Positions 35,740 through 46,169 of a stretch of 64,000 nt of DNA are shown here, piece after piece. The notes under the pieces are model-generated. The model saw nothing but the letters and a program-made list of their open reading frames with translations, made no database searches and was not told the origin of the DNA. The stretch spans positions 310,001 through 374,000 of the forward strand of contig PTFA01000158.1 of assembly GCA_003342895.1 (NCBI GenBank), in the 5' to 3' direction. The position numbers and the translations under genes were made by a program. This stretch comes from Casuarius casuarius (lineage: Eukaryota; Chordata; Aves; Casuariiformes; Casuariidae). The first letter of the stretch is position 1. Each line of letters opens with the position of its first letter.

Positions 35740-38700
35740 CAGGTGTGCTGGGAAAAGCTTATTCCTGATGGAATGAGACAGCACACAGTTATTATTTCTG
35801 CTCTTCTTGTTTGCATCTGGGTAGCTGGGAACGAGGCCCAACACCAGTCACCGCTGCAGAACTGAGTTTAGTTTAACTCCATTTGGAGCCAGCCATGTGG
35901 CAAAGCCATTTTCCAGCACGATGCCAGTGCCATTTTGAGGAGAATTTGTGTGCTCAAGGAGAAAAACTACAAGTTATTTTACCAGGACCACTGTGTATGC
36001 TGACTTGCAAATTCATCTAGCCATAGCTCTATCCACTGGTGAAGTAGGACATACTAAGAGGAGAAAAGAATAAGCTGAAAATTCATGGGGATCAAATAGA
36101 AAACTGCTGGAGAGCTCACGTTTCTGCATGGGATTGTGACCTTATTACAGTGCCTCTTTTCTTTCCTGTTCCCCAAGCAGAGGAACAGGAAGAAAAAGGG
36201 TTTTCTGCCCTACTGTTCTCTGAATTGTGAGAAATCAGCAATTCACACATTGGCCAGCACAAAGAAACATGTGAGTAAGAAAGGGAAACAACTAGCAAGT
36301 GACACGTTCTCCTGCAGACTTTCATATTTGCCCCTATAAAAACAGGCCCGTTGGAATCCAGTGAAGTGTTCTGCATTTTTTCTAGTGGGTCTCTGGCTAT
36401 TGTTTTAACACTTTTTTCTAACTCTTGCTTCTTATGATGAGCATTCAGTTGAAAGCAACTAGTGTTGAAATCTTTGTTACTTGATCATCCCTAGAACCAT
36501 TCCAAAACAGGGGTACAGCTACAGAAAGTGACAATGAAAGTTTCTGAGAGCTGTCCAGGCTGTGCTCTGAACAGTGATTAATAGAAGGAGTTTCAAATAG
36601 ACTGGGATTTTTCTGGGAGAAATTCTGATGTATTCATTTTTATTTAGAAAAATATGCTAAAATATTTCAGTATTTGGCTGAAGTATTCCATTGCTTGTGT
36701 CTGGGGTTTGGGGGTTAAAAAATAAAGATCCATAGAAGTCAGATATGTTTAATTTCAAAATAATAATTTAATTGAAAATCCTACGTGGTCTCAACAGAAA
36801 ATTCTTGAAGAACTCCTTAGCAACAAAGCTGTTCCAGGGAGTAAACCTGATTTCTTCTGCTGGCACTCTCATCACTGAGTTTGTAACGAGAGGAAGACCT
36901 GGGACCAAAAGTGGATTCCCGTGACCAGTATAGATCCCTGAAATACAAGCATCACCCTCGCAGGTTTCTTACACCTGGTTCTCTTTAATGAAAAGAGGGA
37001 GAGATTTTCTGAGAGAAGTTTTTTTCCATCCTTATGCCAACATCTAAAACAGACCATGTGAATGTTGTCCTAAGGATGTCCGTGTTGGCTGTATAGTAGC
37101 TCAAGCAAATTGCTTGGTCATGAACACCCATGCTGTCCTTGTCTTCAGGAAGGAGAGATGGTGGCCACTCCAAATCACAGCAGATAATTTTCCTTATTCC
37201 AGCACATAACCTTCAGCTCCATTAACTTCAAGGGAACTACAAATACATTTGACAGCAGAATCTGGCCCATTATAAAAAAAACAAAAAAAGTACTTTGGAG
37301 CCAGAAACAGATGTTGGCCTGATCTAAATGGGGCTGAGTTGCCACACAGCTGCTACTGCATCATACTAGCCATAATAATGTGAAGGCTATGACCATGTCA
37401 GTTGATTTTCACCTGCTCTCAGCAGTAAAATCAAGTTTACAGAGAAAGATGTAAAGTCCTGGTCTAGCAGAAAGTTGTTCTTGTTGTCACAAGTATGCAG
37501 GCAGCCAACTTTGACTTACCTATGAACTAGACAATCAAACAAAAATTGAAAGTGTTTCTTTCGAGCTCTGTAACTTAAAATGTTCTGATTTCTTTTTCAA
37601 AATAAGCTTGCCGGAACATATTTTAACTGTGGACTCATCAGTTCTTATTTTCCAAAACATGATTTTCATAATGGCCATGAATTTTAAGTCTCTCCAATGC
37701 ATATGTCTGCTAACACTCTTACGCATAGTTCAGTAAAGGTTTTTACAGCTCTCATCAAAATTACACACACATTACCACATCTATTTAGTCTAATTGCATA
37801 ATTGGTTGTGATTGCACCAATTACCTGAAGAGGCAATACATGACTAAAAGTTAGAAATAAAAAAAAGTGCTAGAAACCAAAATTTTCACCCTCTGTACTT
37901 GGTCAGCAAGTCATTCCTGTAATGAGAGATGTAGACTCAGAACAACATTAAAGGAGTCATCATGATTCTGTTAGGGCACTGATTAATTGGACACTTAAAT
38001 TTGCTCTTACACTCCCAAGGATTATTATATTATTCAGGCACATTTAGATTTGCACAAGTATTGAAGTTCTCACAAACTGTATTGATCTTAGACATACAGC
38101 GCTGATAGACCACTTTTCAGTCACAAATTCGTTCTCAGATTACTGATGATCTTTTTATGTATTGGATTTGCCTCTAATTCTGGTGCTTCGTACCTGTTGT
38201 CATATTTCCAAAAGTCATTTGCTTACTCACATAAATAGAGATCCAGGGAGGGATTTTGAGCCAAATAGAGGTTAAGATATTGACTGTCCAGTGCAGACTG
38301 TGGAGATGAAACAATCCAGAAATTGAGTTGTCTGAGATATTGCAAATCTAACTCAGGTAATCCATGCAGTAGCCCAAAACCAAAATGGATGGAGACCGAA
38401 AAATAAGCCATCTTTGATTTTAGATCCAGTTAAGCAACAAAATTCAGGACAAGGCTCAAAATTAAAATAAATATGGCTTATCTGCATGTACTTTGCAAAA
38501 ATACTGATGATGACCACCACGATTAATCCAGCAATTTCCATGAACCTAGAAATTCCCTTTGATTTTTTTAAATGCATAACTCATTTCTTTTAGCTGTCTC
38601 TATAAGTATTACTCTTTTTCTTAATTCACTGTCCTACATCATTTTACAGATTTTTTCATTCATAGACATTAACACGATGCCCAAATCCATGGACTCCCAG

Positions 38701-41700
38701 TATATGAGATGCATGATGAGGATGGGCGTTTGATGCAACAGATTACAAGGTGGTTGCACTCCTGTATGCTGGACCTCACATTCTCCCAAATTGTGGGAGG
38801 AAGGCTGCAGGGTTGGACTGCAGCATAAGGGATGCCGCTTTGCAGAAGGCTTCAAATGTGGAGCTTCACGAGGTAGCATGTGCGTGGCCATAGCACTGCC
38901 CCATGGCATCCCACAGCAGCTCTCCTGCACCATTACTCACATGCTGCATGAAGCACTGTGAAAGCTCCAGATGCTCTGGCGGGACAACAGGAAAAGGGGC
39001 CTTTTTATGAGTTTCAAGAAAAATGCCTAAAATTTGCCAATTCTGCACTGAAACAATGGTTTCCAGTCTTTCAAAGACTTTTTCTGCCATCTAGCCAGAA
39101 AGAAAGGGAAAACAGAGGTAACACCTTAAATCCATTCAGTGCTGCCTTCTGAAACACCATAAAATCAGTTAAAAAGACAAAATGAGCAGTACTTATGAAA
39201 CTCATTTGTTATGTTTCAGGACTTCTGTGCCCAGTTCTTAGAAGGTATGAGTTATAACAAACTTGAGGTTGTTATTCTCTTCCTGAGGACTGGAACTCAC
39301 TAACAGGCAAGCCAAGAAGGAAGGGAGCTGGAGCCATAGGGATCTTAAGAAAGTGAAAGACCTCTTAATTTCACTCACAAGTTCATAGATTTAGAAAAGT
39401 TTCATTTTACTTTCTTCTCGTTTCTTTTCTTTTCTTTTCTACCTAATGGAATTTTACTAAGGTACAAGGAATAATTCCAAAATTCTACAGAAAGGTTTTT
39501 GGTTTTGATTTTGGTTTTGTCTAGTAATTTTTGCAAAGTTTTTGCAGATCAACACAGCTAACCTGTGCTAATTAAACCGTTAATGGGGGCAGTAAATGAG
39601 GCTTGGTCAAATGTAAAATAAAATAAAATAAAAGCCTATGTGCTGCTGAATTTCAGTGTCCCATACCTGAAAGCTATTGCAAGGTTATAGCAATTCTGTT
39701 ATTGATTGACTCCAGAGCTCTTCATTATACATAATACTTTATGGACTAATTCAAAGCCATGCAGTACTGACCATTGAAGATTACCATTTCTTACAGTTAA
39801 CATGCATATTAGCATTTGAAGACTTTCAGGAATTTGTCTGGACAGCACTTGGAAGGATTTTAGTTCACATAAGAACTTGAGCTTCCTGAGCCCTTTTTCC
39901 AGAAAAGTAAAGTAGGGGAGATGGTGTGGACTCCTATCAAAATCACATCTCCAATACGTCTGAAACCTAATGTGAAAGAGCCTGAGGAAGATGTCTATGT
40001 TCAAGTCCCTGTGTATCACAGTCAGACTCAAAGTTTCTGCTTACATGCTTCAGCCCTTTCTAATGGCTTAATTTTGGCACAGCTTAAGTGGACTGGAGTT
40101 TTTCCACAGACTTCAGACTGGCCACAGTTTCACAAGACTTCTGTGAAATGGCAGGCTCTTTTGTCTCCATAACACATTCTCTGACAATATTGCCAGCAAA
40201 AGATGTAATGACAGCTTTAATAAGTGAGCACCTCTTGCATGGATGGGGCAAAAGAACGTAAAACTTGTGCTTGCTTATCTCTGTTGGTTGTAATTCTATG
40301 CCTCAGCCAATGTTAGCCCACAGAGAAATTTTTACATAGTGTCTCGCAGTTATTGGCTCTTTCCTTCAGTTGTCCTTGTCACTGTCACTTAATCTGTCCA
40401 AATGCAGATGTCTGAGCTGACCTTGCTGTTCAGATGCCTTTATAGGACAATGGAGACAAACAGCCGTTTCTGCCTTTCCCTCTCATCCCAGAGCAGGCAT
40501 CTAAAATAGGTCAGATGAATCATGTCTTCGAATAAGCATTTGCCTATTTGTCAGCACCCATTGACACTAAAGGGCACTATCTCAGACATAAACACTCACA
40601 ATCCAGGTTTCTGAAATCTGATTAAATGAATCGCCTTCTGCAGATTTGTATGCCATTGAAACAAGTATTCTCAAGCTTATACATTGTATTCCTGCAAACA
40701 GGCTCCCCTCCACTTGCTTAGCACATGGTGGTTTCATCACCCATCCCAAAAATGGCTTTCTCAGGTTCTTGAAAAGTGTAGCCATAGCTCCTCAGGGCTG
40801 GAGAGGGCGGGCAGTGCAGGAGCATCCTCATCCAGCCTGGAGAGTGAATTGTTTCATCCACAGGGGAATGGGATATCCTGAGTTTTTTCTATCACCCCAA
40901 GACTTTCCAGAAAAAAATATAAATCTGATGCATGAAATCTAGTGTAATGATAACCCTAGGTTCTTAATTTTGCAAAGAGTCAAAGTTAAGCAAGTGATTA
41001 CAGTATTGAACATTTACCAAAAAAAAAGCAAAATCCATTTTCCATAGTCTTCACATCTTATGTTGCCTTGCCCTGAAAAGCTATTTGTTCTCTTTCTTTT
41101 ATTAAAAATGGTGTTTTCTGATTAGCTGCTTCAGCACCACAACTAGTTTGGAGTTGGTCCTTTTTGTTCTCCCTCTCTCCTAACATCTCTAGTACATTTT
41201 TATTTGCTTCTTCTGTCTTAGTCCTTAATTACAATATTCTTTTTACTTGAAAGGCTTTCTTACACATTTCTCACAGCTGTTGATGATAAATTATGAAAAA
41301 TATCCTCGTACAGATTGGATTCATATGGTGGGAGTCCATTAAAGACTAAACCACCAAAATTTTGATGCCTACTTGCGAGCTACATATCTGAGCTGCCACC
41401 GCATTCACTAAAAGTCTTATCAATACCATTAGTGGTGCCTAGGGAGTGATTCAGCTAACCAGCTAACCAGTCAGTTAACTAGTCACTCTACTTCAGGGTG
41501 AGCTGCATCCCCCTTGAAGTAAATCCTACCCATAATGCCCAACAAGGCACCAGGCAACACCCTTCCCCTGCATGTGCACACTTTGGTTTGGTGGAGCCAG
41601 CCAGAATAATGGAACAAGGACTCATGTGTGTGCGAGCACATAAAATGAAGGTGACCCTGTCTATTTTGCAAAAACCCTCTACCCATCATGGCACCCTTTC

Positions 41701-42671
41701 TTTTATAGTACCTGAATTGCTCTATTAAGCAAAATCCCAAGTGTAGGTCTTCTCAGAGATAAGTGCTAAACTAAGTAAAAATAGAATCATAGTTTTAAAC
41801 TTTGCTCAGCCTAAGTCATATTTAGAACCTGCCAGAGTCCTTATGTGGTACCTAGTATACGACAATGACCCAGAAAGAGAAATGCACATAAATTTTTCAT
41901 GCAGTAGGTTGAAGAATCCTCCCCCTGCTCCTCTTGCTCTCTCATAGAGGAGAGGAAAATGATGCATCGAGGCTGTAAGCCTGGACCAAGCTTCTGTTCT
42001 ATATAATACCACTTCTTTTCTTGTGACAAATTTCTCTGCTTTATTTCCCTAAATGCGTTGGGGAGGTAACAACACTCCTCTGGCTAACAGGAGTGTAGTG
42101 AGGATAAGTACATAAAATATGGTGCTGTGACATTCCTGTTCAGAGAAAGGGCAGAGGTCAGAAAACAGCTTATACCTAGATACCAGGCTGTGAATTAACT
42201 AGACCGTGGGCTTTATGCACGGAAGAAGGGTGATCAGCCAAAATGTATTTATTCTAACGATAAGCATTGTTCAACTCAGCCTGTGGATTTGCCCTGCAGC
42301 AGCATATTAAGGCCTGAATAATTGGGCAAGCAAAAGAATTGCTTCTTAAATTTCTGCAATATCCTTGTAAACAGCCTTGCTGTTAAATCAATAAATGAAA
42401 CCTTATTGCCATTGCTACAACTATTCTGTATGACTGAAGAAAGCCCCATTTCAGCACAGAGAAACTAAATATGTGGCAAGGGAGGGAGGGGAAGGAGAAA
42501 AAGAGGTCTCCGAACTTCACAGTTATTAGGGACTTTGGAATGGTTCAGGTGAGAGCATTGCCAGAAAGAAATGTTGAACCTGTTCTGCCTCTATATGAAG
42601 CACTTTATCAAATTTTAGCATTTGAACTGTTGCTTGTCAGCTTCAATCTCTTCTCTTTCTTCTCTTATCAG
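33621..42671 (+). other. DLG2: DLG2 intron, 9.05 kb, before the common HOOK exon
   Basis: The intron runs from GTAAGT at 33621 to the acceptor TTCTTCTCTTATCAG at 42671. It contains an A28 homopolymer (35712-35739), a (TTTTC)n run near 39419-39440 and an (AAAAT)n run near 39614-39633. Open frames of 134 and 143 codons on the minus strand (34432-34836, 34895-35326) have no recognisable product. No further exon was identified. Confidence 0.85.
35712..35739. repeat. A28 homopolymer
   Basis: An uninterrupted run of 28 A lies in the intron. No retrogene or SINE body is recognisable directly upstream, and no flanking target-site duplication is apparent. It is called a simple repeat. Confidence 0.9.
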
Positions 42672-42722
42672 GAGGCCAAGAAGACTGCATCCTTTCTTAT
42701 GAACCTGTCACAAGGCAGGAAA
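42672..42722 (+). CDS. DLG2: DLG2 common HOOK-GK linker exon (RGQEDCILSYEPVTRQE)
   Basis: The 51-nt exon lies between CTCTTATCAG and GTAAGT. GA completes the Arg codon begun by exon A, exon B or the 42-nt exon. The exon then reads GQEDCILSYEPVTRQE and leaves an A, which joins TT to give Ile of INYTRPV. It is the conserved junction from HOOK to GK, present in all isoforms. Mammalian DLG2 is remembered as GQEDLILSYE, whereas this sequence has Cys (TGC) in place of Leu. In the wrong frame (after skipping A and B) it stays open, but the next exon then gives a stop. Confidence 0.97.
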
Positions 42723-43507
42723 GTAAGTTTCATCTGCTTTTCTGCCACTATTGCTTAAATTTTTCATTTTACATTTTGGGCACCAGAAGAGACATAAGCA
42801 TTGTTGTGCTGGCCTCCGATTCTCTGTGGCTCTTTTTTCTTGGCTGCTTTGGCTGCTGCATAAATGAGAAATGTATGTGAGGGTCTCTCTTGCTAGCTCC
42901 CATTTCCTAATGTACCCAGGACTCTCCCCACTATATTCTCATGGCCTTTACTAATAAATACATTAAATAGTCTGCAAAATATTGATGCAGATTTTTTAGA
43001 TTTGCTTCATCGTTGTTACATGGGAGGCATTTATTACTTTCCTTCTCATGAGTTATGTGCCTCAGCCAGGATAGATGAACCTACAGCAATGCAAACTGAA
43101 AATGTTCTCTGTTATGGTAGCACAACCCACCTGATTTAATTGCGGATGTGCTCATATAACTGAGAAGAAATAAAATGGATCCTGTCTCCTTTCCATGCCT
43201 CATGACAGAGTCCATCTGTGAGCATTTAAGAGTCGTTTTGTTGAACAACAGCAAATATATATACTACCAAATAGTCTTTTGCCTACATGTGCGGACACTA
43301 TCAGAGGGCTCTGAACTTTGCATAATAAGCAGTCTCAGGTCCAATTTCTGTATCCATGGCAATAAAAAAATTACTCTTCAAAAAAAACATATATCTGAGA
43401 TTTCTCTTCATACATATAGTTAACAACTCAGGTTATTGCATCTTTGGGAATATTTACTGTTATTTCCAGCAACGCAAACAAAATATGCTTTTCTTTCTGT
43501 TGTTCAG
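42723..43507 (+). other. DLG2: DLG2 intron, 785 bp
   Basis: The intron runs from GTAAGT at 42723 to TCTGTTGTTCAG at 43507. Nothing notable is seen apart from AT-rich sequence. Confidence 0.9.
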
Positions 43508-43609
43508 TTAACTACACCAGGCCAGTTATCATTCTGGGTCCTATGAAAGATCGGATCAATGACGATTTGATATCTGAATTCCCTGATAAGTTTGGGTCTT
43601 GTGTACCAC
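43508..43609 (+). CDS. DLG2: DLG2 GK-domain exon 1 ([19 protein letters not shown])
   Basis: The 102-nt exon is bounded by TTGTTCAG and GTAAGT. It reads (I)[19 protein letters not shown] then [14 protein letters not shown], and ends with C of a His codon. It opens the guanylate-kinase-like domain. True guanylate kinases carry a GxxGxGK[S/T] P-loop here; this sequence has GPMKDRIND, lacking the glycines and the lysine/serine arrangement. That fits the catalytically inactive MAGUK GK fold, which works as a phosphopeptide-binding module. In the frame produced by skipping both exclusive exons, this exon contains a stop (CTA TGA). Confidence 0.98.
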
Positions 43610-44863
43610 GTAAGTACTATTTTATTCTTCATTCTGCAGCCAAGTTAGATCCCTTGGTGAAACACATGACATGAATTGCTGTGAAAGCAGTGTCCTTATG
43701 TAATTGTGTTCCTCAAGAGCCATTTTTAGAACTGGATAGAAAGAGGACCTGTGCAGAGGCTGCACCTCTGAGGTAATGTTCTGCAGAGCTGTGTGAAAAA
43801 CTGGAGTTTCAGTCCCATTGGAAACATCACTCTTCTGAAACAAGAAAAGTATTCCAAATCAGGATACTGAATTGGGAAAGAAGACTTCCCCATGGGACAG
43901 AAATGGGGAAAAGAACAAACTAAAAAAGATGGTGAAGGTCTGGGAAGAATTTTTGTGCATTTCAAACCTCTCTCAGCCATCCAGGACCACAGCACCCATC
44001 TCTGCAAGCAAAGCAGGTGACAGCCACCAGCTGACTGCCTGGAGGAGAGACAGAGCCAGTTGTGCCACTGCTCCAGGGTGTCCATGCTCACCTAGGAGCC
44101 CCCTTTGCTGTTAAAAGCTCATAGGTCTCTCTTTCATGGCAGCTCCCCTAGATGTGGGAATGCTGGACTCAGTGCCAGGATGTCTCAACTCATCAGCAAT
44201 GCTCTGACATCAAACATAGCCTGGCATTATCTTTCCTATTTAAATGTCTCAAAAGCTCCAGCATTTTGCTACACAGGGGACCTTCTAATTACAAGCTCAG
44301 TTCACAAATCACTTATTCTGTAGCTTTTTAAATGAGATGAAAGTCTGAAAGACTGGTAATATGTTTCAATTTAGTAAATGAAACTGATAAAAATATGGAA
44401 TAATTTATGATTTGTGTGGAATTTAGACTATCTAATCTGAAAGTAATATTGGACCCTGGATTTAGCTGATTATTTATTGTTTGGATCATTAAAGCTTGTT
44501 CGGTGTTTATTTTGGCCTCTCATTGCAATCGTACTTCGTTTTATACTGATGCCCGTGCCACCGGCTTAAAACTGCTAGAGATGAGACCAGAATCAACCTT
44601 ATAATTAAGGTTGAATTAAATTGACAGAATTGTCATTCATTTGCATCACTGTATTGGAGAATAAGATTAGATTCACAGTGTGGAATGTGTTTTGTATTTG
44701 AGGTTTGTATGTATTCCTCCTGAAAGGGTCCCTCCACTCCCAGATGTGAAACACTTCCACATACAGCAGACCCGGCACTGTCTGCTGAACAAATCTTAAT
44801 TGTGATATTTTGCATGAAACGCTTTTATGGACCTCTTGATTTTCTGTCTTTTGTTTCCTGCAG
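43610..44863 (+). other. DLG2: DLG2 intron, 1.25 kb
   Basis: The intron runs from GTAAGT at 43610 to TTGTTTCCTGCAG at 44863. The 121-codon antisense frame at 43726-44091 has no recognisable product. No repeat was identified. Confidence 0.9.
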
Positions 44864-45036
44864 ATACCACACGGCCAAAGCGTGATTATGAAGTGGACGG
44901 GCGAGATTATCATTTTGTCATTTCAAGAGAACAAATGGAAAAGGATATCCAAGAGCACAAATTTATAGAAGCCGGGCAGTACAACGATAATTTATATGGA
45001 ACTAGTGTCCAGTCTGTGAGATTTGTGGCAGAAAGG
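44864..45036 (+). CDS. DLG2: DLG2 GK-domain exon 2 ([19 protein letters not shown]...)
   Basis: The 173-nt exon lies between TTTCCTGCAG and GTAGGT. AT completes His. The exon then encodes 57 residues: [38 protein letters not shown], and [19 protein letters not shown], ending in phase 0. These contain the R..Y.V.GRDYHFV segment and the E-A-G-x-Y..YGTS segment, the conserved GMP-site region of guanylate kinases. In DLG GK domains this region binds phosphorylated partners. FVISREQ and SVRFVAER are DLG2-like; DLG1 and DLG4 have SVREVAE. Confidence 0.98.
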
Positions 45037-46059
45037 GTAGGTTGGCACCAGTTTTATTGCCCATGCAACACGACCTGTTTCGTTGCCCCATTGTATCTCA
45101 GACATGATGCTTCTGCCAACATATAAAATATCCACAAAATTGTAACCTAATATTTTTAGCCTTACAATAACCCCACGAGTAGAAACTGACTTTGAATGAC
45201 AGCATTCCGGCACTTTCTGCACCCAGATGTAGTGCCGTGACTTCACGAATGCAGCCACAGTGCCTCAAGTATGCCCCAAAACAGCCTGCCCTCTTTGGGG
45301 TCAGTTCAGAGGAGTTCAGAGGCTCTCAATGGTTGCTCTGGTTTGAGCATCCAACTCAGGGTTTTGGACTTAGCTCCAGTCCCAGCTCTGATGCAGGTTC
45401 CTTCTGTGGCTTGGACCAAGATATTTAACCTCTGTGTTTCTCAGCTTGTCTGCCTGTAGAATGAGACTAACAACAAACCTATACTAGAGAGATAGTGCCC
45501 AGGTTTTTTTGGGGGGGGGGATAGCTTTTGTAAAGCTATCTCAGGACAGTATTTAGACAGCGCTTAGGAAGTGCATTTTGAACACTAATAATTGCAAAAT
45601 TGCAGACCCTTCTATAAGACAGATAAGTAAACTTATCTCACTTTCTCAGTGGCAAAAAATGAAGCACAGAGAGATTAAATGACATGCCTCAGGTGGCACA
45701 AGAAGTCTTAGACATAAACATGAGCTGATTTAACCAGTACGAATGTAGACATCCTATTATTTTTTTGAATCAGTTTTCCTCGTTTCTGAAGAACAGCCCG
45801 CCCCCCAAAGTTCATCTCAGTTAAACCTCTAGAATAAAAAAATAGCTTGCTCCCATGTCTTCAATATAGTGTTTAATATTAGCAACAAAGCAAAAGAAAT
45901 ACTGCAGAGAAGTGGAGTGTGTGCCCCGGGACCCCCCTTCCCTGGTGTGTCAGTAATGGCTCTGCTCCAGGGCCCTGTGTTGCAGAATTGCTTCCCTTCT
46001 TTCAGCTGAACTGCAGCCAACACTGCAAAAATAAACACATCCTCATCTCTTTCCAACAG
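45037..46059 (+). other. DLG2: DLG2 intron, 1.0 kb
   Basis: The intron runs from GTAGGT at 45037 to CTTTCCAACAG at 46059. It contains MIR-like sequence near 45360-45735 and a G10 run at 45511-45520. Confidence 0.88.
45360..45735 (+). repeat. MIR-like SINE remnants (two adjacent pieces)
   Basis: CCAGTCCCAGCTCTGATGCA, then GACCAAGATATTTAACCTCT and GTGTTTCTCAGCTTGTCTG (about 45376-45455), follows the MIR order 'tcccggctctgcc', 'gggcaagttacttaacctct', 'gtgcctcagtttcctcatctg'. A second segment near 45645-45700 (GAAGCACAGAGAGATTAAAT then GACATGCCTCAGGTGGCAC) resembles the 'gaggcacagagaggttaagtgacttgccc' motif of such repeats. Both are diverged. Confidence 0.55.
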
Positions 46060-46169
46060 GGCAAGCACTGTATACTCGATGTGTCAGGAAATGCTATTAA
46101 ACGATTGCAAGTTGCACAACTCTATCCCATCGCTATCTTCATTAAACCTAAATCATGGGAGCCTCTGAT
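46060..46169 (+). CDS. DLG2: DLG2 GK-domain exon 3 ([17 protein letters not shown]...)
   Basis: The 110-nt exon is bounded by TTCCAACAG and GTAAGT. It encodes [36 protein letters not shown], and AT of a Met codon. This is the core parallel-strand portion of the GK domain (KHCILDVSG and YPIAIFIKP strands). Where I remember KSLEPLM in mammalian DLG2, this sequence has KSWEPLM (TGG against TTG), a single-base difference. Otherwise it is a close match to the family. Confidence 0.98.

Noticed and set aside
37800..37822. Inverted repeat AATTGGT..ACCAATT
   Set aside because: 7-bp AT-rich arms in an intron are expected by chance, and no further structure surrounds them.
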